Positions 9,017 to 20,768 are shown, numbered from the stretch's first letter. The stretch: DNA of 64,000 bases from Tetrapisispora phaffii CBS 4417 (GCF_000236905.1 NC_016524.1:372001-436000); one strand, 5' to 3'. Translations and numbers: made by a program. The notes: generated from the sequence alone by a model not told the origin.

Positions 9017-12000
9017 CTAGAACCAAGGTATATAAACAATATCAGTCTTTGCTAAGTTTCTTGGATTAACCGCAGAACTGATGCAATCTAAAATAAATTG
9101 TGTAGTTACAAGAGGCGCCGAACCAATATGACTCAATTGGGCAACTTTTCGAATAATCAGGTCAACGTTGGTTTGGACCATTTCATGAAGTTGTGGGTTT
9201 TCAACAATTGGACGATGTAGATTGCTATACCACGAGATAATTTCATCTCTAATAAATAACGTCAAATATGTGTTCAATTCATTTTCCGGTTCCATTAACG
9301 CTTTAGAAATAGCAAATATATTAACAGATAATACACCTTCTAAACCGGAATCACCAATTAACTTTTGTATATTTGGTGTCAATCTAAATGGAACAGGCTC
9401 ATTATTGTGGAATATAGGAGCGTCATTTGGTAACTTAATATCACTATTAGGCATGTATGGTTTAATTCTTTCAAATGGATATCTAGACGGTAACATTTCT
9501 AATGTAAATACATTACCAGATTTTTTGTCAACATAAATTTTATGTGGTGTTCTGTTATTAATCATCATCATATATGTCATAAATATAAATGAAGCATAAT
9601 GAGAAGTAAACTGTTTTCTAAACAGCCAGAATTCTTCAAATTGCGTATACAATGATGAGAAATAATTCTTAAGAACAGTTGTTGGCATAAACATAGATTG
9701 AATAGAACTGAAAATTTCTACTTTAACAGCAGTAATATCAGGAGTTGGTAATGCCTTATCATGAGCAAAATCTAACTGTTCTAACACATAATCTTGAATA
9801 GCATCTGGCTCAGTGTTATTTTTGGCACAGTGATGGTCATAAATTTGGTGCATTGTGACAAATGAAGGACTGTCATTCATCAGTCTCACTTGAGGGGACA
9901 AAGGAACAGCGATAGGTAAAGTAAAGTTACAGTTACGGCGTCCTGTTTCAACATTTTTATCCAACGTTTTATTAAATAATCTAAACAATTGAAACATTCT
10001 TTCTTCTCTTCTGGAATGACGAACTGCTGGGTATTGAACAGCAAACGTGTGTAAACTACCATCATGGCCACGAATTGTAATTCTTCTGTATGAAGAATGG
10101 GTAGTACGTACGAAATCAACCTCTGGCAAAAACTTAACAATCTTAGTAAAATGTGCATTGTTATCCTTATTCAGCAAATATTGTCCTGGAACCTCAATGT
10201 CTTCAAACTTTTGATGATGGAAGTTACTCAAATGTGGACATAACCTTTCAAGATATTCAACTCTAGGAACTCTGTCCAACTTGTTTTCGATACGTCTACG
10301 CCAATAACGAAGTCTTTTGATATATGTTTCGAAATCTGGTTTACTATCGATAAAATCAGCATTGAATTTAGGACGAATGTGAGCTGAAAGTAAAGTTTCT
10401 GAAAACCTTACTAAATTATCTTCAGTATTTGAAGGTAATTTAGGATTCCCTCTTGGTAACGGTAAGTGATTGTAATTGAAAGTTGCATCAAATAATAGTA
10501 CATTAATCAATCTAAACAAATCTTCATCGGTCGTAGTTTTAAATCTATCATTAATTTGAGCAACTAATGATTCTAATGACAAGGCCAAAAGTGGGTATGC
10601 TGTTTTCAGAATATTATTCAATTCCTGTAAATATTCCCAAGGTTGACGGGAAATTTGTTCATTAGGAGACTGAGCTTTAGGGTTACTTTTATCAGCCATA
10701 ACGGCTTGAGATTGTCTCTGTATAACAGCAAAATCCTCTTTAGTTGTACGTAGTTGGAAATGTAACGCTTGAGGGTAACTCTTTGCTACTCTTATTAGAA
10801 TTTGGCGTACCATATTAGCTTCCTTGTGTGACAAGGATGTTAGTAACTGCGGTATAAAAGTTATCCAATACCAAACTGGAACTTCTCCACGGAATGAGTC
10901 AAAAGCATTTGATAATGCACCTGAAGTATCATCAAGACTGATTAACCATAAAATTCTACATAATAATCTTCTAGTTTTTGCTTTCTTGTATAAACCAGCA
11001 GCTTGTAAATAACAACTGATAGCATTACTAGCATAATTGATATTCGTTGGCTCTTCTGATAGTCTTTTGTCATTAAAAACACCCCATTGAGCCCACGCTT
11101 TTGCCAAGTTCAAATCGATTTGAACTGCGGTGGCAAAAGCTTGGTTAGCCTCTTCATTAGCTCTTAACTTAGATAAAAACATACCCTTTAAGGTAAAGAA
11201 TTCAGCTTTCTGAACTGTTCCAAAGTAAACTAAGTTTGTGTTACTAATAACATCCAAACCTGTGGTCAGTTCAGTTAAGTTCTGGTAATGACATTTAGCT
11301 TGTTCTCTCAATTTTAGGAATGCTTCTTGAATCTCAATATTGGGTAATGTGTAAATCCGTGCTAACTGATTAACACACACTTTAGGCATGTTGTGTCTTC
11401 TTGCAACATGAGCGAATCTGTTAATTACCCATGCAATTTCATGATATCCTCTGTACGCATGTGTATTGATATTATTATTACCACTTGCTTGCTGTAAAGC
11501 AGGAATTAACGGCAAGTAGGCGGCATTAACAACATTAAAAGCGTGTTGTCTCCAAGTTACCAAGTCATTCCACATATTAACATCATCAGTGATATTAGGT
11601 AAACGGTCTCTCCAAGCTTGTAACACTCTTTTAATTTCTTGGCCTTTCGAATCTAAATTCTGAATAGTTGTAGAATGAAGATTTGTATATAATTGAGTAG
11701 CTTCTAAAAATTCAATATATTGTTGAAAACCGTGTAATAACCATTTATGAGAAGGTGTGAATCTTTCAGGTAAAGAGGTCCATTTCTGTAAACTCAATTG
11801 AATGCCTTCATCACATAAACGTCTGACTTCGTGATCACCAGTTTTTTTGTTTGCGAAATCTTGTAGACTCAAGAAAGTTTCAAACATTTGCCTACGAGGA
11901 GTTGGTACATCCATAACACTTTTTACTGATTGTTCTAAAGCTTCCTTATCCGCATTCCAATCGGCTACTCGCCAACCACATTCCAACAGCAAATCGGTAA

Positions 12001-15000
12001 ATCCTTCATGCTTGGCCAACTCTGTTAAAATATCCCAATGTTGTAATTTTTCAGCACACATTACCCAATTATCTTCCCAAACAGCATATTCAGATTCAGA
12101 ATATGGAAGTGAACCACTACGAGCCTTGACTTGAGCTAACTCATAAACTTGTTGTGCTTTATCCCACATACCTAATTGTTCATATGACAGCGCAATATTA
12201 GTTTCTGTGTATTTTGCTCTACGCCTCCATAGACCATAGAACATATCATCTTCTTGAAGATTTTGATATAATTCTAACAATGCATCTTCATTTGCCTCGA
12301 TTATTTTAGTGTTATCAATTGTGCTACTGTCTTGTATCCCTTCTAGAATTTTAATTGATTGATACCATGAATTATAAGATAAAGCTAAGTACTTCACTAA
12401 ATGTGGTGGTAGTTCGAGTGAATCTACTCTACTGATTGAGTCAAGTAACATGGTAATAACATTTGTTCTCGAACTTAATTGCTTGGTGTGATAATCTTTT
12501 GATAGCAGTGAGATAAGAGAACGAACAAAACCATATTTCTCATTTCTAGGGATACATGTATATATTTTTGGAAATACATCTACCCATGTATTATGAATAG
12601 TTGATGAATCTTGGTAGAATATTTCAATTAGAGGTGAAATAATATCTTTAGATTTGATGTCACATAATTGTTTTATTTTTGGTATGTGACCATCAATGAA
12701 CTCAACTAAAGTCGTATTGGATGCCTTTTCTGGAATTACAATGTTTGAACGAGAGTAATCTTGTAATTCAGTTGGAACAGGTAAAGAAAAAGATTTGGAC
12801 AAGTTCAATTCATAATCAGGATCTAGAGCACCAAATAATAACTGCAAAGCCTGATTCAGCCAAGGATAATCGGCAATAAATTCCCAATTTTGATCACGTA
12901 TGATATAGTATAATCTTTCTTTTATATCTCTCTCTATGCTGTTGTCTAAAATTTCCATGAACTTTTTTCTAATTGTCACCTCTTGAACTCTAGTACCAAC
13001 CAAAAATGGTTGTTCCATCCGAACAGTTATTTCTGTATTATTAAAATTACTCTTATCAAATAATTCTAAAATAATTTCATAGAACATTTTTGAAAGAGAT
13101 GGTTCACCTCTTACCTCGAATGCCAACATTTTTGTCAATATAGCAGCCTTTTCTTTAACCGTTGGAAAGAGATCATTATTGAATACCCATTTCTTAGCTA
13201 TAACAATTATTTTTCTTAGAAAGTTTTGGTTCATGGAACGATCAATTAACAAAGCAACTGTAGATAAAAATGGTCTGCGCGAGTCTCCTAAGTTTGAAAC
13301 CTTCTTGGATAATAAACATAATACTTTTTCTAAGAGCTTGGTAGTTATTCTTGCCTCTTCAATTGCAGCAGCATCTTTAGGTTGTGAAGTGCTTAGATGA
13401 TCCTTACATAACTTGCTAAATGTTTTCATAGTACTACCTAATAATGAATCTACCTTTTGTGGAAAATTCATAAATAAGGTCCACTCCAGCATAACACCAG
13501 CAACAACTGATGATGTACCTTGTAAATCCTGGTCAATAATGGACACTAATGTATTCACAAAAGTTTTGCCAACAGTTTCTTCTTCTGTATCGATAATAAC
13601 TTCTTTTACCTTTATTGCCTTCAAAATTAGATTTATCACCTTTTGTACAACTTTTTGTATATCATGGTGATCCGCACGTATGCATTTATCTAATAATTTT
13701 TGTATGGTGGCCAAATTTTCCATGATCCACTCTGGAGATCTGTTCGTGAACAGTATATATATAACATCTAAGGCATTCATTGAATAATGAACCATATTTT
13801 CAGAGCTAGGATCTTGATAATTGAAAAACTTTTCGAAATAATTTAACTTCACAGTCACATCATTCCAATGATCTTTCGAAAGTAGAGATGACAGAACACA
13901 AATTGCCTTCAGTCCCAATTCGGATTCAGATGCTCTGTGGTTGCTAGCACATATGTATCTTATTAGAAAGGCGACATACATCTCTCTAACATGCGTTGGA
14001 ATAATATAATCGTTTATAGAGGTAACATTTTCAGAGGTAATCATATCATCCATTTCAACATCGCCTTCGGCGTCTGTCTTTATGTTACTTTCCTTTTCCA
14101 TAATAGCAACTTTCTTTGATCTCAATTCATTCGTATGTTCTTCCCACTTCAAAATCATAGCTACTAAATCAATTGCTAGAGTATGACTCTCGGGGTTAGG
14201 ATTTGGAATAAAAGTGATCTTATTCATATGGTGAATTATATTTAAAATAAACAATTCTCTTAAATCATAAAATAATCCGTGGTGATTTATCAAAAATTTG
14301 TATAGAGCATTATTTTGATTCGAATTGTTTTCAAAAATCACACGCTTTACCCACGTTATCCAAACACCTGGGGTACCTTCCTCAATCATTCTCCTATGTA
14401 TAATAGGGGCCAAAATATCCAATGACTGTCTGACTAGATATCTAGCTTCTGACTGAGTACATCTTAGTATTGCCACAAACACTTGAGTTACAACTTTTAC
14501 TGGCAAATCAAACTTACAAATGAAGTGTGAAATGACCAAATAAGCTGATTCTTTAATCAATGTATCTTCTACTTTAATGAAGTGCCATATAAATTTTATA
14601 ACATCCATTTTAATATCTGATATGGTGTCTGGAGCCCATTTGATGAAAGCTGTCGAGATTTGAAGCAATTCAAAACGATAAATATCATGCTGACCAGCTA
14701 GATTACTTAATAGTACAGTATTTGATGACTTCCAAACTTTACTTTCAATTTGGGAATACCATTCAGGTTTCTGACCTTCAACAAAATATTTTTCAATATT
14801 GCCTGATTTCCTACTTTCGTATATAAAAGAGGCATTGACAATATTTTTCAGGATGAAAATCCCAGCATCAATGTTTCTATCACTTAAAGCAAACTGAAGG
14901 GCATCATTCAAATAGGCATTTTGTTCTTCAACATTGTCGCATTTGACAATCCTAGAAAATATAAAGTCCTCGATATGTGAAGATAAAGCAAACTCGTTTG

Positions 15001-18000
15001 AATAACTAAACTCAATAAAGTCGAATAATAGTTCTTTTTTATCCATATGGAATTCCATGTATTGTACATATAATAATTGTAACTTCTCAATCGCTTGATT
15101 TAATTGCAAATTATCAATGTAAAAGGAATTTTGCTTTATTGTCTTTAATGTCAGTTCAAATAATTTTTTTAACTTAACAATTAAATCACCTTTGTCTTTT
15201 AGCCATCCTTTACCTCTAATATCAGAAATAGTCACAACAAGGTCAACCATGTTAGTGAAAAAACTAACTACACGAACTTGATTATTTGGAATATTTGTTA
15301 AATAATACTCATAAAAGTTATCTAATTCTCTTTCAAAATCATCTGCTAAATCATGTGCCTCAGGACGCTTTAAGATACTGCACATCATTAGAACAAGTTG
15401 TCTCAATCCCATATTTTTCTTAAAATATTCAGTGACTGTTTCGTGGAATCGGTTCATATATTTGGCCAAAGGAGTACGGAATGGAGAGTTTAATTGCAAC
15501 CTCAATCTGCGCTCTAATAGCATTACTTTCAACAATAATTCATTTAAAAACATGTCAGCCTGTGCTGGTAAAAGGTGAAAAATGTTAACAATACTTGATA
15601 TAATTTTTGTTGGCATTTGATCTGTAATATCCTGGCCAAAAATGGTATCTAACACTTCACATTTACACCATGCAGTTAAATGGTCCAATAGCTTTTTACC
15701 AATTTCTACCTTGAAATAAGCTATCAGGATTTCAAGTAGTCTTGCTAATGATTCTAGACCATGAACAGTTAACTTTTGATGATCAGATAGATTCATTAGC
15801 ATAGGTTTTAAACCATTCTGTAATAGTTCTTTCGGTAATTTGGAATTTTCAGATAATACGCCCTTCAGCGCATCATAGGTAGTGTCAATAATTTCTGGAG
15901 AACTCTTAAGCATGCATTTGAAAAATACAGCTAAAATACGGATTCTAACATTCCCTTGTTGAGAAGTTGCTATTTTCTCATTTTTTAGCGCCGCAGCCAG
16001 TAATTTTACACAAGCTACTCTTAACTGAACTAATTGTTCAGAAGTCTTATATTCAGAAACTCTCTGCATAGTAGAAAGTGACTCATCTTCGGCGTCAGCT
16101 AGGACTATCGTTTCTTGCAATAACCTAAAGAGTTCTTCATCAAATGATAAGAATGTATCCGGTAGCTCTAAATAATATGTGACAGCTGAAACGTTTCCAA
16201 TTTGCATAGAGAACGGTAGAGCTCTTAATGGTTTGGTAAATATTGGAGACAACAAAAAATTTTTGGAATGATCCATTAATTTCACAATTGGGATATTGCT
16301 TAGCTCCGATATGACACTTAAAAAGTCTTGGCATGCCTTTCTTACGCGTACATTGGCATTACTTAACTCACAAACGATATCAGTTAAAGTGTTCTGCAAT
16401 GATTTCATGCTCAAATCACTTTCTGTTATATTTTTACAGGTAGTGGACAAAATGTCAATTATTAAGTTCTCTGCTGTTTTTACAATAGCTGTTGGAGCCT
16501 CATATGGTGTATCTTTTAAAACAAACAATAATGCATCAACTAATTCGAAACGGTATTTCTCTAAGAAATCAACTGGGACATGCAAATTTTCACATAAAGC
16601 TTTGATACCTAGAACACCTGCATTCTTATCATAATATGCTTCCTCATAACAATGATGAATAAATTGCTTCAATAATTCGTAAACAAATGAGTGTGATAAA
16701 TAATACTCTTCTGTATAAATTATCTTGCTCTGAGTATAAATTCTTTCAATTATTTTTAACCCTGTTTCTCTAACATCAGAAATATAATATGATAAAGCAA
16801 ATAGTAATGCTTTAGTCAAAACATTAGGATTGATTCTAATTTTTGGTTGTTTCATATCAACATTAAAAACAGTACTAAATCTCCTCTTATCAGATAATGT
16901 CCTATTCAATTGTAATAAACAAAAATGATCTGTTAAAAGATTCAATACATTTGTTGCTTCCTCTTTCACATCTGGAATAGATGTAGCAAAAAATAAACCT
17001 TCTAATAATTTAACAAACAGCTCCTCTTGTTTACTAAATTCTACTTCATCGATTAGTGGTTCTAATTCAAAATTCGGTGGCTGTTCGATATCTTCAAAGA
17101 ACGAGCTCTTTGTGATAGTTTCAATTATTCCAGAATAATTATCAGGAAAAACTGTTGAAGATTTTATCATCAATAATAGTACAGATGAAACATACTTATA
17201 TGCACTTTTCTTATAATGGATGTCTACACGATCGTCTTGCAAGATGTTAATTGCTGACTTTACCCCTGGAGTGATGGAGAATGGGATATCTTCCACCATA
17301 CCATTCACGCTGAACAACGCTTCAATTTCAGAATCATATTCGTCCTTCGACTTTAGATTACTTGTGTCCTTCAATAGACGACGATTTCTACCACCCAACT
17401 TACCCAATATTCTAACAGTGGTGTGACTTATGGTATGGTTAAACGGTTGAGGCTTTAATAAGCTAAATAAAGAAGCCATGATGTCTTCAATAACAGGTTC
17501 GATTATAGGATCAAAGTACTCTGCTGTCAAATTATCAATACATAACTCTAATGTTCTCAAACCTTGAGAAATCAGGTCTGGATATCCCTGGAGAGCATAT
17601 ACCAATGGCTTCATTAAATAGGGTAAATAGGGTGCCAATACACTTAAACGTACAGGAACAGTAATGCATAATTCCACGTATAGTTCCCGTTCATGTGGTA
17701 AGCGAGCAGTAACTATCATATCATTCAAGGCTTGAAGTAGATGCTGAAGTATAGGTTTTATAGATCTGTATAGATTCTCAAATCTACCACCTCCTATACT
17801 TCTGAATAGTGTCCTTATTAAGTAAAAATACACTATTGGTTCTTCGGCAGTCGTTGAAAATTTAATAGAGTCTAAAATTAAATCATTCAAATGAGGTAAT
17901 AATACAATTTCATTGATGTTAGGAAAAAGATTGACAGACATGAATGAAAGTTTGAAAAGTCTGATTAAAATATTGGATTCATTAAAATCTATATTCCCCA

Positions 18001-20239
18001 AATCCTTTAAATTCTTTTTTAAAAATCTTAACAAAATTCCAGCAAAATTAGGAGATGTAGTTTCACTGGTTAAGAATGATTGAGCAACATATAATAATGC
18101 AGAATCATTCAACATTGATTCATACATGAACTCAATCTCTGATTCAATTATTTCATTGAATGTTGAACTATCTAACTGTATGAACATTATTGCTAAGTAA
18201 TCCATTAACTCTCTTCCATCTTTAGTAGCGGAAACTGGTAAACTGGGCATTGTGATATCAAAATGTTTTTCGTGACTGATTAGGTTTTTTATCAGGACTG
18301 AAAAAAATTTCAATCCAATTATACACTCATGAAACAAGTTCTTAAAAACTAAGACCTCTTCATAAGAGAAACCTCTTGATACTGAAGCCCATAACTTTGG
18401 ATTTGCCGCAGTATATTCATTATATGGTGGATTAAAAACTTTCAAATCGTGAATAATAGTTTTCAAAAAGGACATCAATGTTCGATATAAATAAAAGGCA
18501 TCTTTTATTGGGTCATTAGTTGAGTCTGGTACAATTTGAATAGGCGTATAGGATTTTAAATCAAATTTATTAAACACAACGTCCTCCTTCTCATTCCCTT
18601 CATTTTTAAAAGATTCATCTTCATTGTCTTCAGTTTTGTTTTTATCATCGGATTGATCACTCTCATTATTATTTGAGTCCTCTATTAAGAAAAGTTTGTC
18701 CATAAATTCTTTAGAATAACTATTATCATTAAATGCTGAATTTTGTAATTCCTTGGCTTTTTCCCTTTTCTTTTGTTCGTATTCTTCACTAGATTTCAAA
18801 ATGGAATCATATTTCATATTAATCATATGACATCTTTTTGTGTATGCATCGATTATTGTCATTAGCAATTTTTTTGCCCTTTGTGCCTCCTGTGGATTTT
18901 CTTTACCTAATTTTAATATTCTCTCCACTAAATTCAATAACAACTTTGCACTCATTATTTGGACAGTTAAAGCCAGCGTTGGATCAAGCATATAATTTGT
19001 ATACTTTTTTATTGTTTTCTCAATGTCATTTAATTGTAATTCAGCTCTGATATTGTGAATAAAGTCGGCTATAGTACTATATGCTAACGGTCTAAGGGTT
19101 TCATGGGTGGTGAATCCAGTACCAATTAAAACGGATTCATCAAATAAATCGTGAAGTTTAGGTAGAAATAAACTCTTGTAGTTAGTTGACAAAATATGTC
19201 TTGTAGCATGAAGTAATTCCTTTCTAGCTGAAGATAATTTTGAAGGGCAATCTTGTAATAGTCTGATAATAAGATCTGGTACTTGTTCTACATAATTTTG
19301 TAGGAAATTTGGTGCATAACCTCTAATGAAAATGTATGCTAAAAATGAGATTGCTTTAATTTGAGCCAAAATGAAATCGAAAAAGGCTGGACGGTTTTTA
19401 ATATTTGGCGAAACTGAGATAAATCTTTTACCATTGGCTTCAGCTTCTTCACGAGACTTTTTTTGTTGTTCAATTTGAATGTTTAATAGATCCATGACCA
19501 AAGGTGTGAACTCAGGTAAGGAAACGCTCGTCAACTGTCTATAAGATGAATAAAGAGTAACCATAGTAATTGGACACTCAGCTAAGATTTTAAACGAATG
19601 CATTGAACTTTGTGCTTTAGAGTTTGTCACAGCATCAAAAGAATCTCCCTTATTATCATCAGTCAAAGAATTAGATTGAGAATATATAGAAGAATCTTCC
19701 AAAAGATTGTCATCTGGATTTTCTTCCAATTCCAACATGTTATCGTCCTCTTTTTCCTCTGAAAATATATCTAGAACAAGCTGTGGGGTGTCCTTGTAAA
19801 CTTTTGATATTATATCTATGAAAAGAGGGACCTTATCCTGTAATATATGTTTATAAGATTTAAACAATGCAGTTAATACCTTCATACACAATACACCGTT
19901 TTCTTCATTTTCTTCAGGTAAAATTTTAATTAAACTGTCCAGCACAACATCGACATGTGGTTCAAACAACTCATTCATTGGACATCTATTTAAAATGTCA
20001 AGTATTGAATTTCTAAATTTATGTTCTGCAGAAGCAGTATTGAAATTGCACGAAACAGTATTCAATTCTTTTAACAGTACAGGTATGACTGCCTTTAAAA
20101 ACCCTTCATAATCGTCTTGGGAATTCAATAATTCAATAGCATCACAAACTTCCGATAACTCGGTATGTTTTGATTGTAAAGTTGCATTCTCATCATTACA
20201 GAGAGACACGAAATGATCGATGTGCTCTGCAAACGACAT
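9017..20239 (-). CDS. TRA1: SAGA/NuA4 subunit, PIKK-family pseudokinase Tra1
   Basis: A single uninterrupted 3,740-residue frame (S. cerevisiae Tra1 is 3,744). Tra1 is the activator-binding scaffold shared by the SAGA and NuA4 histone acetyltransferase complexes in the nucleus. Most of the protein is HEAT/TPR helical repeat. A FAT region occupies roughly 2,500-3,150, including the near-invariant segment EANEDALLELYQNLQEDDMF. A PI3K-like domain lies at roughly 3,350-3,690. A FATC tail ends in VYIPWF. Tra1 proteins are known to lack the catalytic residues of PI3K-like kinases. Acidic, variable insertions appear near residues 170-210 and 520-560. The start is the ATG at 20239 (MSFAEHIDHF), matching the S. 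cerevisiae N-terminus; an in-frame TTG three codons upstream is not used. GEP4-TRA1 adjacency matches YHR099W-YHR100C. The intact 11-kb frame shows that sequence errors in this window are not widespread. Confidence 0.98.
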   Translation of the reverse strand: MSFAEHIDHFVSLCNDENATLQSKHTELSEVCDAIELLNSQDDYEGFLKAVIPVLLKELNTVSCNFNTASAEHKFRNSILDILNRCPMNELFEPHVDVVLDSLIKILPEENEENGVLCMKVLTALFKSYKHILQDKVPLFIDIISKVYKDTPQLVLDIFSEEKEDDNMLELEENPDDNLLEDSSIYSQSNSLTDDNKGDSFDAVTNSKAQSSMHSFKILAECPITMVTLYSSYRQLTSVSLPEFTPLVMDLLNIQIEQQKKSREEAEANGKRFISVSPNIKNRPAFFDFILAQIKAISFLAYIFIRGYAPNFLQNYVEQVPDLIIRLLQDCPSKLSSARKELLHATRHILSTNYKSLFLPKLHDLFDESVLIGTGFTTHETLRPLAYSTIADFIHNIRAELQLNDIEKTIKKYTNYMLDPTLALTVQIMSAKLLLNLVERILKLGKENPQEAQRAKKLLMTIIDAYTKRCHMINMKYDSILKSSEEYEQKKREKAKELQNSAFNDNSYSKEFMDKLFLIEDSNNNESDQSDDKNKTEDNEDESFKNEGNEKEDVVFNKFDLKSYTPIQIVPDSTNDPIKDAFYLYRTLMSFLKTIIHDLKVFNPPYNEYTAANPKLWASVSRGFSYEEVLVFKNLFHECIIGLKFFSVLIKNLISHEKHFDITMPSLPVSATKDGRELMDYLAIMFIQLDSSTFNEIIESEIEFMYESMLNDSALLYVAQSFLTSETTSPNFAGILLRFLKKNLKDLGNIDFNESNILIRLFKLSFMSVNLFPNINEIVLLPHLNDLILDSIKFSTTAEEPIVYFYLIRTLFRSIGGGRFENLYRSIKPILQHLLQALNDMIVTARLPHERELYVELCITVPVRLSVLAPYLPYLMKPLVYALQGYPDLISQGLRTLELCIDNLTAEYFDPIIEPVIEDIMASLFSLLKPQPFNHTISHTTVRILGKLGGRNRRLLKDTSNLKSKDEYDSEIEALFSVNGMVEDIPFSITPGVKSAINILQDDRVDIHYKKSAYKYVSSVLLLMIKSSTVFPDNYSGIIETITKSSFFEDIEQPPNFELEPLIDEVEFSKQEELFVKLLEGLFFATSIPDVKEEATNVLNLLTDHFCLLQLNRTLSDKRRFSTVFNVDMKQPKIRINPNVLTKALLFALSYYISDVRETGLKIIERIYTQSKIIYTEEYYLSHSFVYELLKQFIHHCYEEAYYDKNAGVLGIKALCENLHVPVDFLEKYRFELVDALLFVLKDTPYEAPTAIVKTAENLIIDILSTTCKNITESDLSMKSLQNTLTDIVCELSNANVRVRKACQDFLSVISELSNIPIVKLMDHSKNFLLSPIFTKPLRALPFSMQIGNVSAVTYYLELPDTFLSFDEELFRLLQETIVLADAEDESLSTMQRVSEYKTSEQLVQLRVACVKLLAAALKNEKIATSQQGNVRIRILAVFFKCMLKSSPEIIDTTYDALKGVLSENSKLPKELLQNGLKPMLMNLSDHQKLTVHGLESLARLLEILIAYFKVEIGKKLLDHLTAWCKCEVLDTIFGQDITDQMPTKIISSIVNIFHLLPAQADMFLNELLLKVMLLERRLRLQLNSPFRTPLAKYMNRFHETVTEYFKKNMGLRQLVLMMCSILKRPEAHDLADDFERELDNFYEYYLTNIPNNQVRVVSFFTNMVDLVVTISDIRGKGWLKDKGDLIVKLKKLFELTLKTIKQNSFYIDNLQLNQAIEKLQLLYVQYMEFHMDKKELLFDFIEFSYSNEFALSSHIEDFIFSRIVKCDNVEEQNAYLNDALQFALSDRNIDAGIFILKNIVNASFIYESRKSGNIEKYFVEGQKPEWYSQIESKVWKSSNTVLLSNLAGQHDIYRFELLQISTAFIKWAPDTISDIKMDVIKFIWHFIKVEDTLIKESAYLVISHFICKFDLPVKVVTQVFVAILRCTQSEARYLVRQSLDILAPIIHRRMIEEGTPGVWITWVKRVIFENNSNQNNALYKFLINHHGLFYDLRELFILNIIHHMNKITFIPNPNPESHTLAIDLVAMILKWEEHTNELRSKKVAIMEKESNIKTDAEGDVEMDDMITSENVTSINDYIIPTHVREMYVAFLIRYICASNHRASESELGLKAICVLSSLLSKDHWNDVTVKLNYFEKFFNYQDPSSENMVHYSMNALDVIYILFTNRSPEWIMENLATIQKLLDKCIRADHHDIQKVVQKVINLILKAIKVKEVIIDTEEETVGKTFVNTLVSIIDQDLQGTSSVVAGVMLEWTLFMNFPQKVDSLLGSTMKTFSKLCKDHLSTSQPKDAAAIEEARITTKLLEKVLCLLSKKVSNLGDSRRPFLSTVALLIDRSMNQNFLRKIIVIAKKWVFNNDLFPTVKEKAAILTKMLAFEVRGEPSLSKMFYEIILELFDKSNFNNTEITVRMEQPFLVGTRVQEVTIRKKFMEILDNSIERDIKERLYYIIRDQNWEFIADYPWLNQALQLLFGALDPDYELNLSKSFSLPVPTELQDYSRSNIVIPEKASNTTLVEFIDGHIPKIKQLCDIKSKDIISPLIEIFYQDSSTIHNTWVDVFPKIYTCIPRNEKYGFVRSLISLLSKDYHTKQLSSRTNVITMLLDSISRVDSLELPPHLVKYLALSYNSWYQSIKILEGIQDSSTIDNTKIIEANEDALLELYQNLQEDDMFYGLWRRRAKYTETNIALSYEQLGMWDKAQQVYELAQVKARSGSLPYSESEYAVWEDNWVMCAEKLQHWDILTELAKHEGFTDLLLECGWRVADWNADKEALEQSVKSVMDVPTPRRQMFETFLSLQDFANKKTGDHEVRRLCDEGIQLSLQKWTSLPERFTPSHKWLLHGFQQYIEFLEATQLYTNLHSTTIQNLDSKGQEIKRVLQAWRDRLPNITDDVNMWNDLVTWRQHAFNVVNAAYLPLIPALQQASGNNNINTHAYRGYHEIAWVINRFAHVARRHNMPKVCVNQLARIYTLPNIEIQEAFLKLREQAKCHYQNLTELTTGLDVISNTNLVYFGTVQKAEFFTLKGMFLSKLRANEEANQAFATAVQIDLNLAKAWAQWGVFNDKRLSEEPTNINYASNAISCYLQAAGLYKKAKTRRLLCRILWLISLDDTSGALSNAFDSFRGEVPVWYWITFIPQLLTSLSHKEANMVRQILIRVAKSYPQALHFQLRTTKEDFAVIQRQSQAVMADKSNPKAQSPNEQISRQPWEYLQELNNILKTAYPLLALSLESLVAQINDRFKTTTDEDLFRLINVLLFDATFNYNHLPLPRGNPKLPSNTEDNLVRFSETLLSAHIRPKFNADFIDSKPDFETYIKRLRYWRRRIENKLDRVPRVEYLERLCPHLSNFHHQKFEDIEVPGQYLLNKDNNAHFTKIVKFLPEVDFVRTTHSSYRRITIRGHDGSLHTFAVQYPAVRHSRREERMFQLFRLFNKTLDKNVETGRRNCNFTLPIAVPLSPQVRLMNDSPSFVTMHQIYDHHCAKNNTEPDAIQDYVLEQLDFAHDKALPTPDITAVKVEIFSSIQSMFMPTTVLKNYFSSLYTQFEEFWLFRKQFTSHYASFIFMTYMMMINNRTPHKIYVDKKSGNVFTLEMLPSRYPFERIKPYMPNSDIKLPNDAPIFHNNEPVPFRLTPNIQKLIGDSGLEGVLSVNIFAISKALMEPENELNTYLTLFIRDEIISWYSNLHRPIVENPQLHEMVQTNVDLIIRKVAQLSHIGSAPLVTTQFILDCISSAVNPRNLAKTDIVYIPWF

Positions 20240-20521
20240 TTTTTGCAATTGAGTTCTCTAATGTAAACTTTAGTAACACTATGACTCGACACTTGAGTTT
20301 GTTGGCCTTACTATTTCGAAATCTTAAAAGTATATATATATTTTTAATTATTATATTAATTGATTCCGTTTGAATACAATATAAATCTTATAAATATAGT
20401 TTATTTATTATCTCTATGTGGGTAATAAACCATTATTTTTGAAGGAAAAATGAATTGAAATTTCTGTAATCTATTTTTTTGAAAAACATGAAAAACACCA
20501 TTTAACTATGAAAATAAAGAT

Positions 20522-20529
20522 GTCACGTG
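20522..20529. promoter_or_regulatory. Candidate Cbf1 E-box GTCACGTG upstream of TRA1
   Basis: GTCACGTG matches the Cbf1/CDEI consensus RTCACRTG and lies about 285 bp upstream of the TRA1 start. The flanking DNA has no AT-rich CDEII or CDEIII, so it is a promoter E-box candidate, not a centromere. Confidence 0.35.
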
Positions 20530-20754
20530 CATACTTTCCTAATTAGGAAACATCTGGAATCTAACCAGTTATTGAATGTCATAAATGGACAAGTCATCTA
20601 ATAAAATGACAAATGAATGAAGTGTTCTGTATTATGTATATGTTAATCAATCAATATTGTGAAGAACAATGGTCAAGGTAGCAGTCCAAATCAAAAAAAA
20701 AAAACAAGAACAAGATATTGAGAGTTTTGTTAAGCTAAGTTTAGAGAGGAAGGT

Positions 20755-20759
20755 AAAAA
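20755..20759 (-). terminator. Pol III oligo-T terminator of tRNA-Met
   Basis: AAAAA on the plus strand is T5 on the transcribed (minus) sense, beginning about 10 nt after the tRNA discriminator base. That is the usual position for a yeast tRNA terminator. Confidence 0.6.
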
Positions 20760-20768
20760 GAACATTTA

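Larger units (their letters stand above)
20240..20768. other. TRA1 promoter region and tRNA 3' flank
   Basis: This 529-bp interval is AT-rich and holds the TRA1 promoter and the 3' flank of tRNA-Met. On the minus strand a T5 run (complement of 20755-20759) about 10 bases past the tRNA can serve as its Pol III terminator. No other gene is seen. Confidence 0.5.

Noticed and set aside
9886..10158. Frames opposite or overlapping TRA1 and the other long genes
   Set aside because: They are shadows of strongly conserved coding sequence in another frame.
20522..20529. CDEI-like GTCACGTG as part of a point centromere
   Set aside because: No AT-rich CDEII of the right length and no CDEIII core (TTCCGAA type) beside it. 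The nearest TTTCGGAA (40517-40524) has no matching flank and no CDEI.
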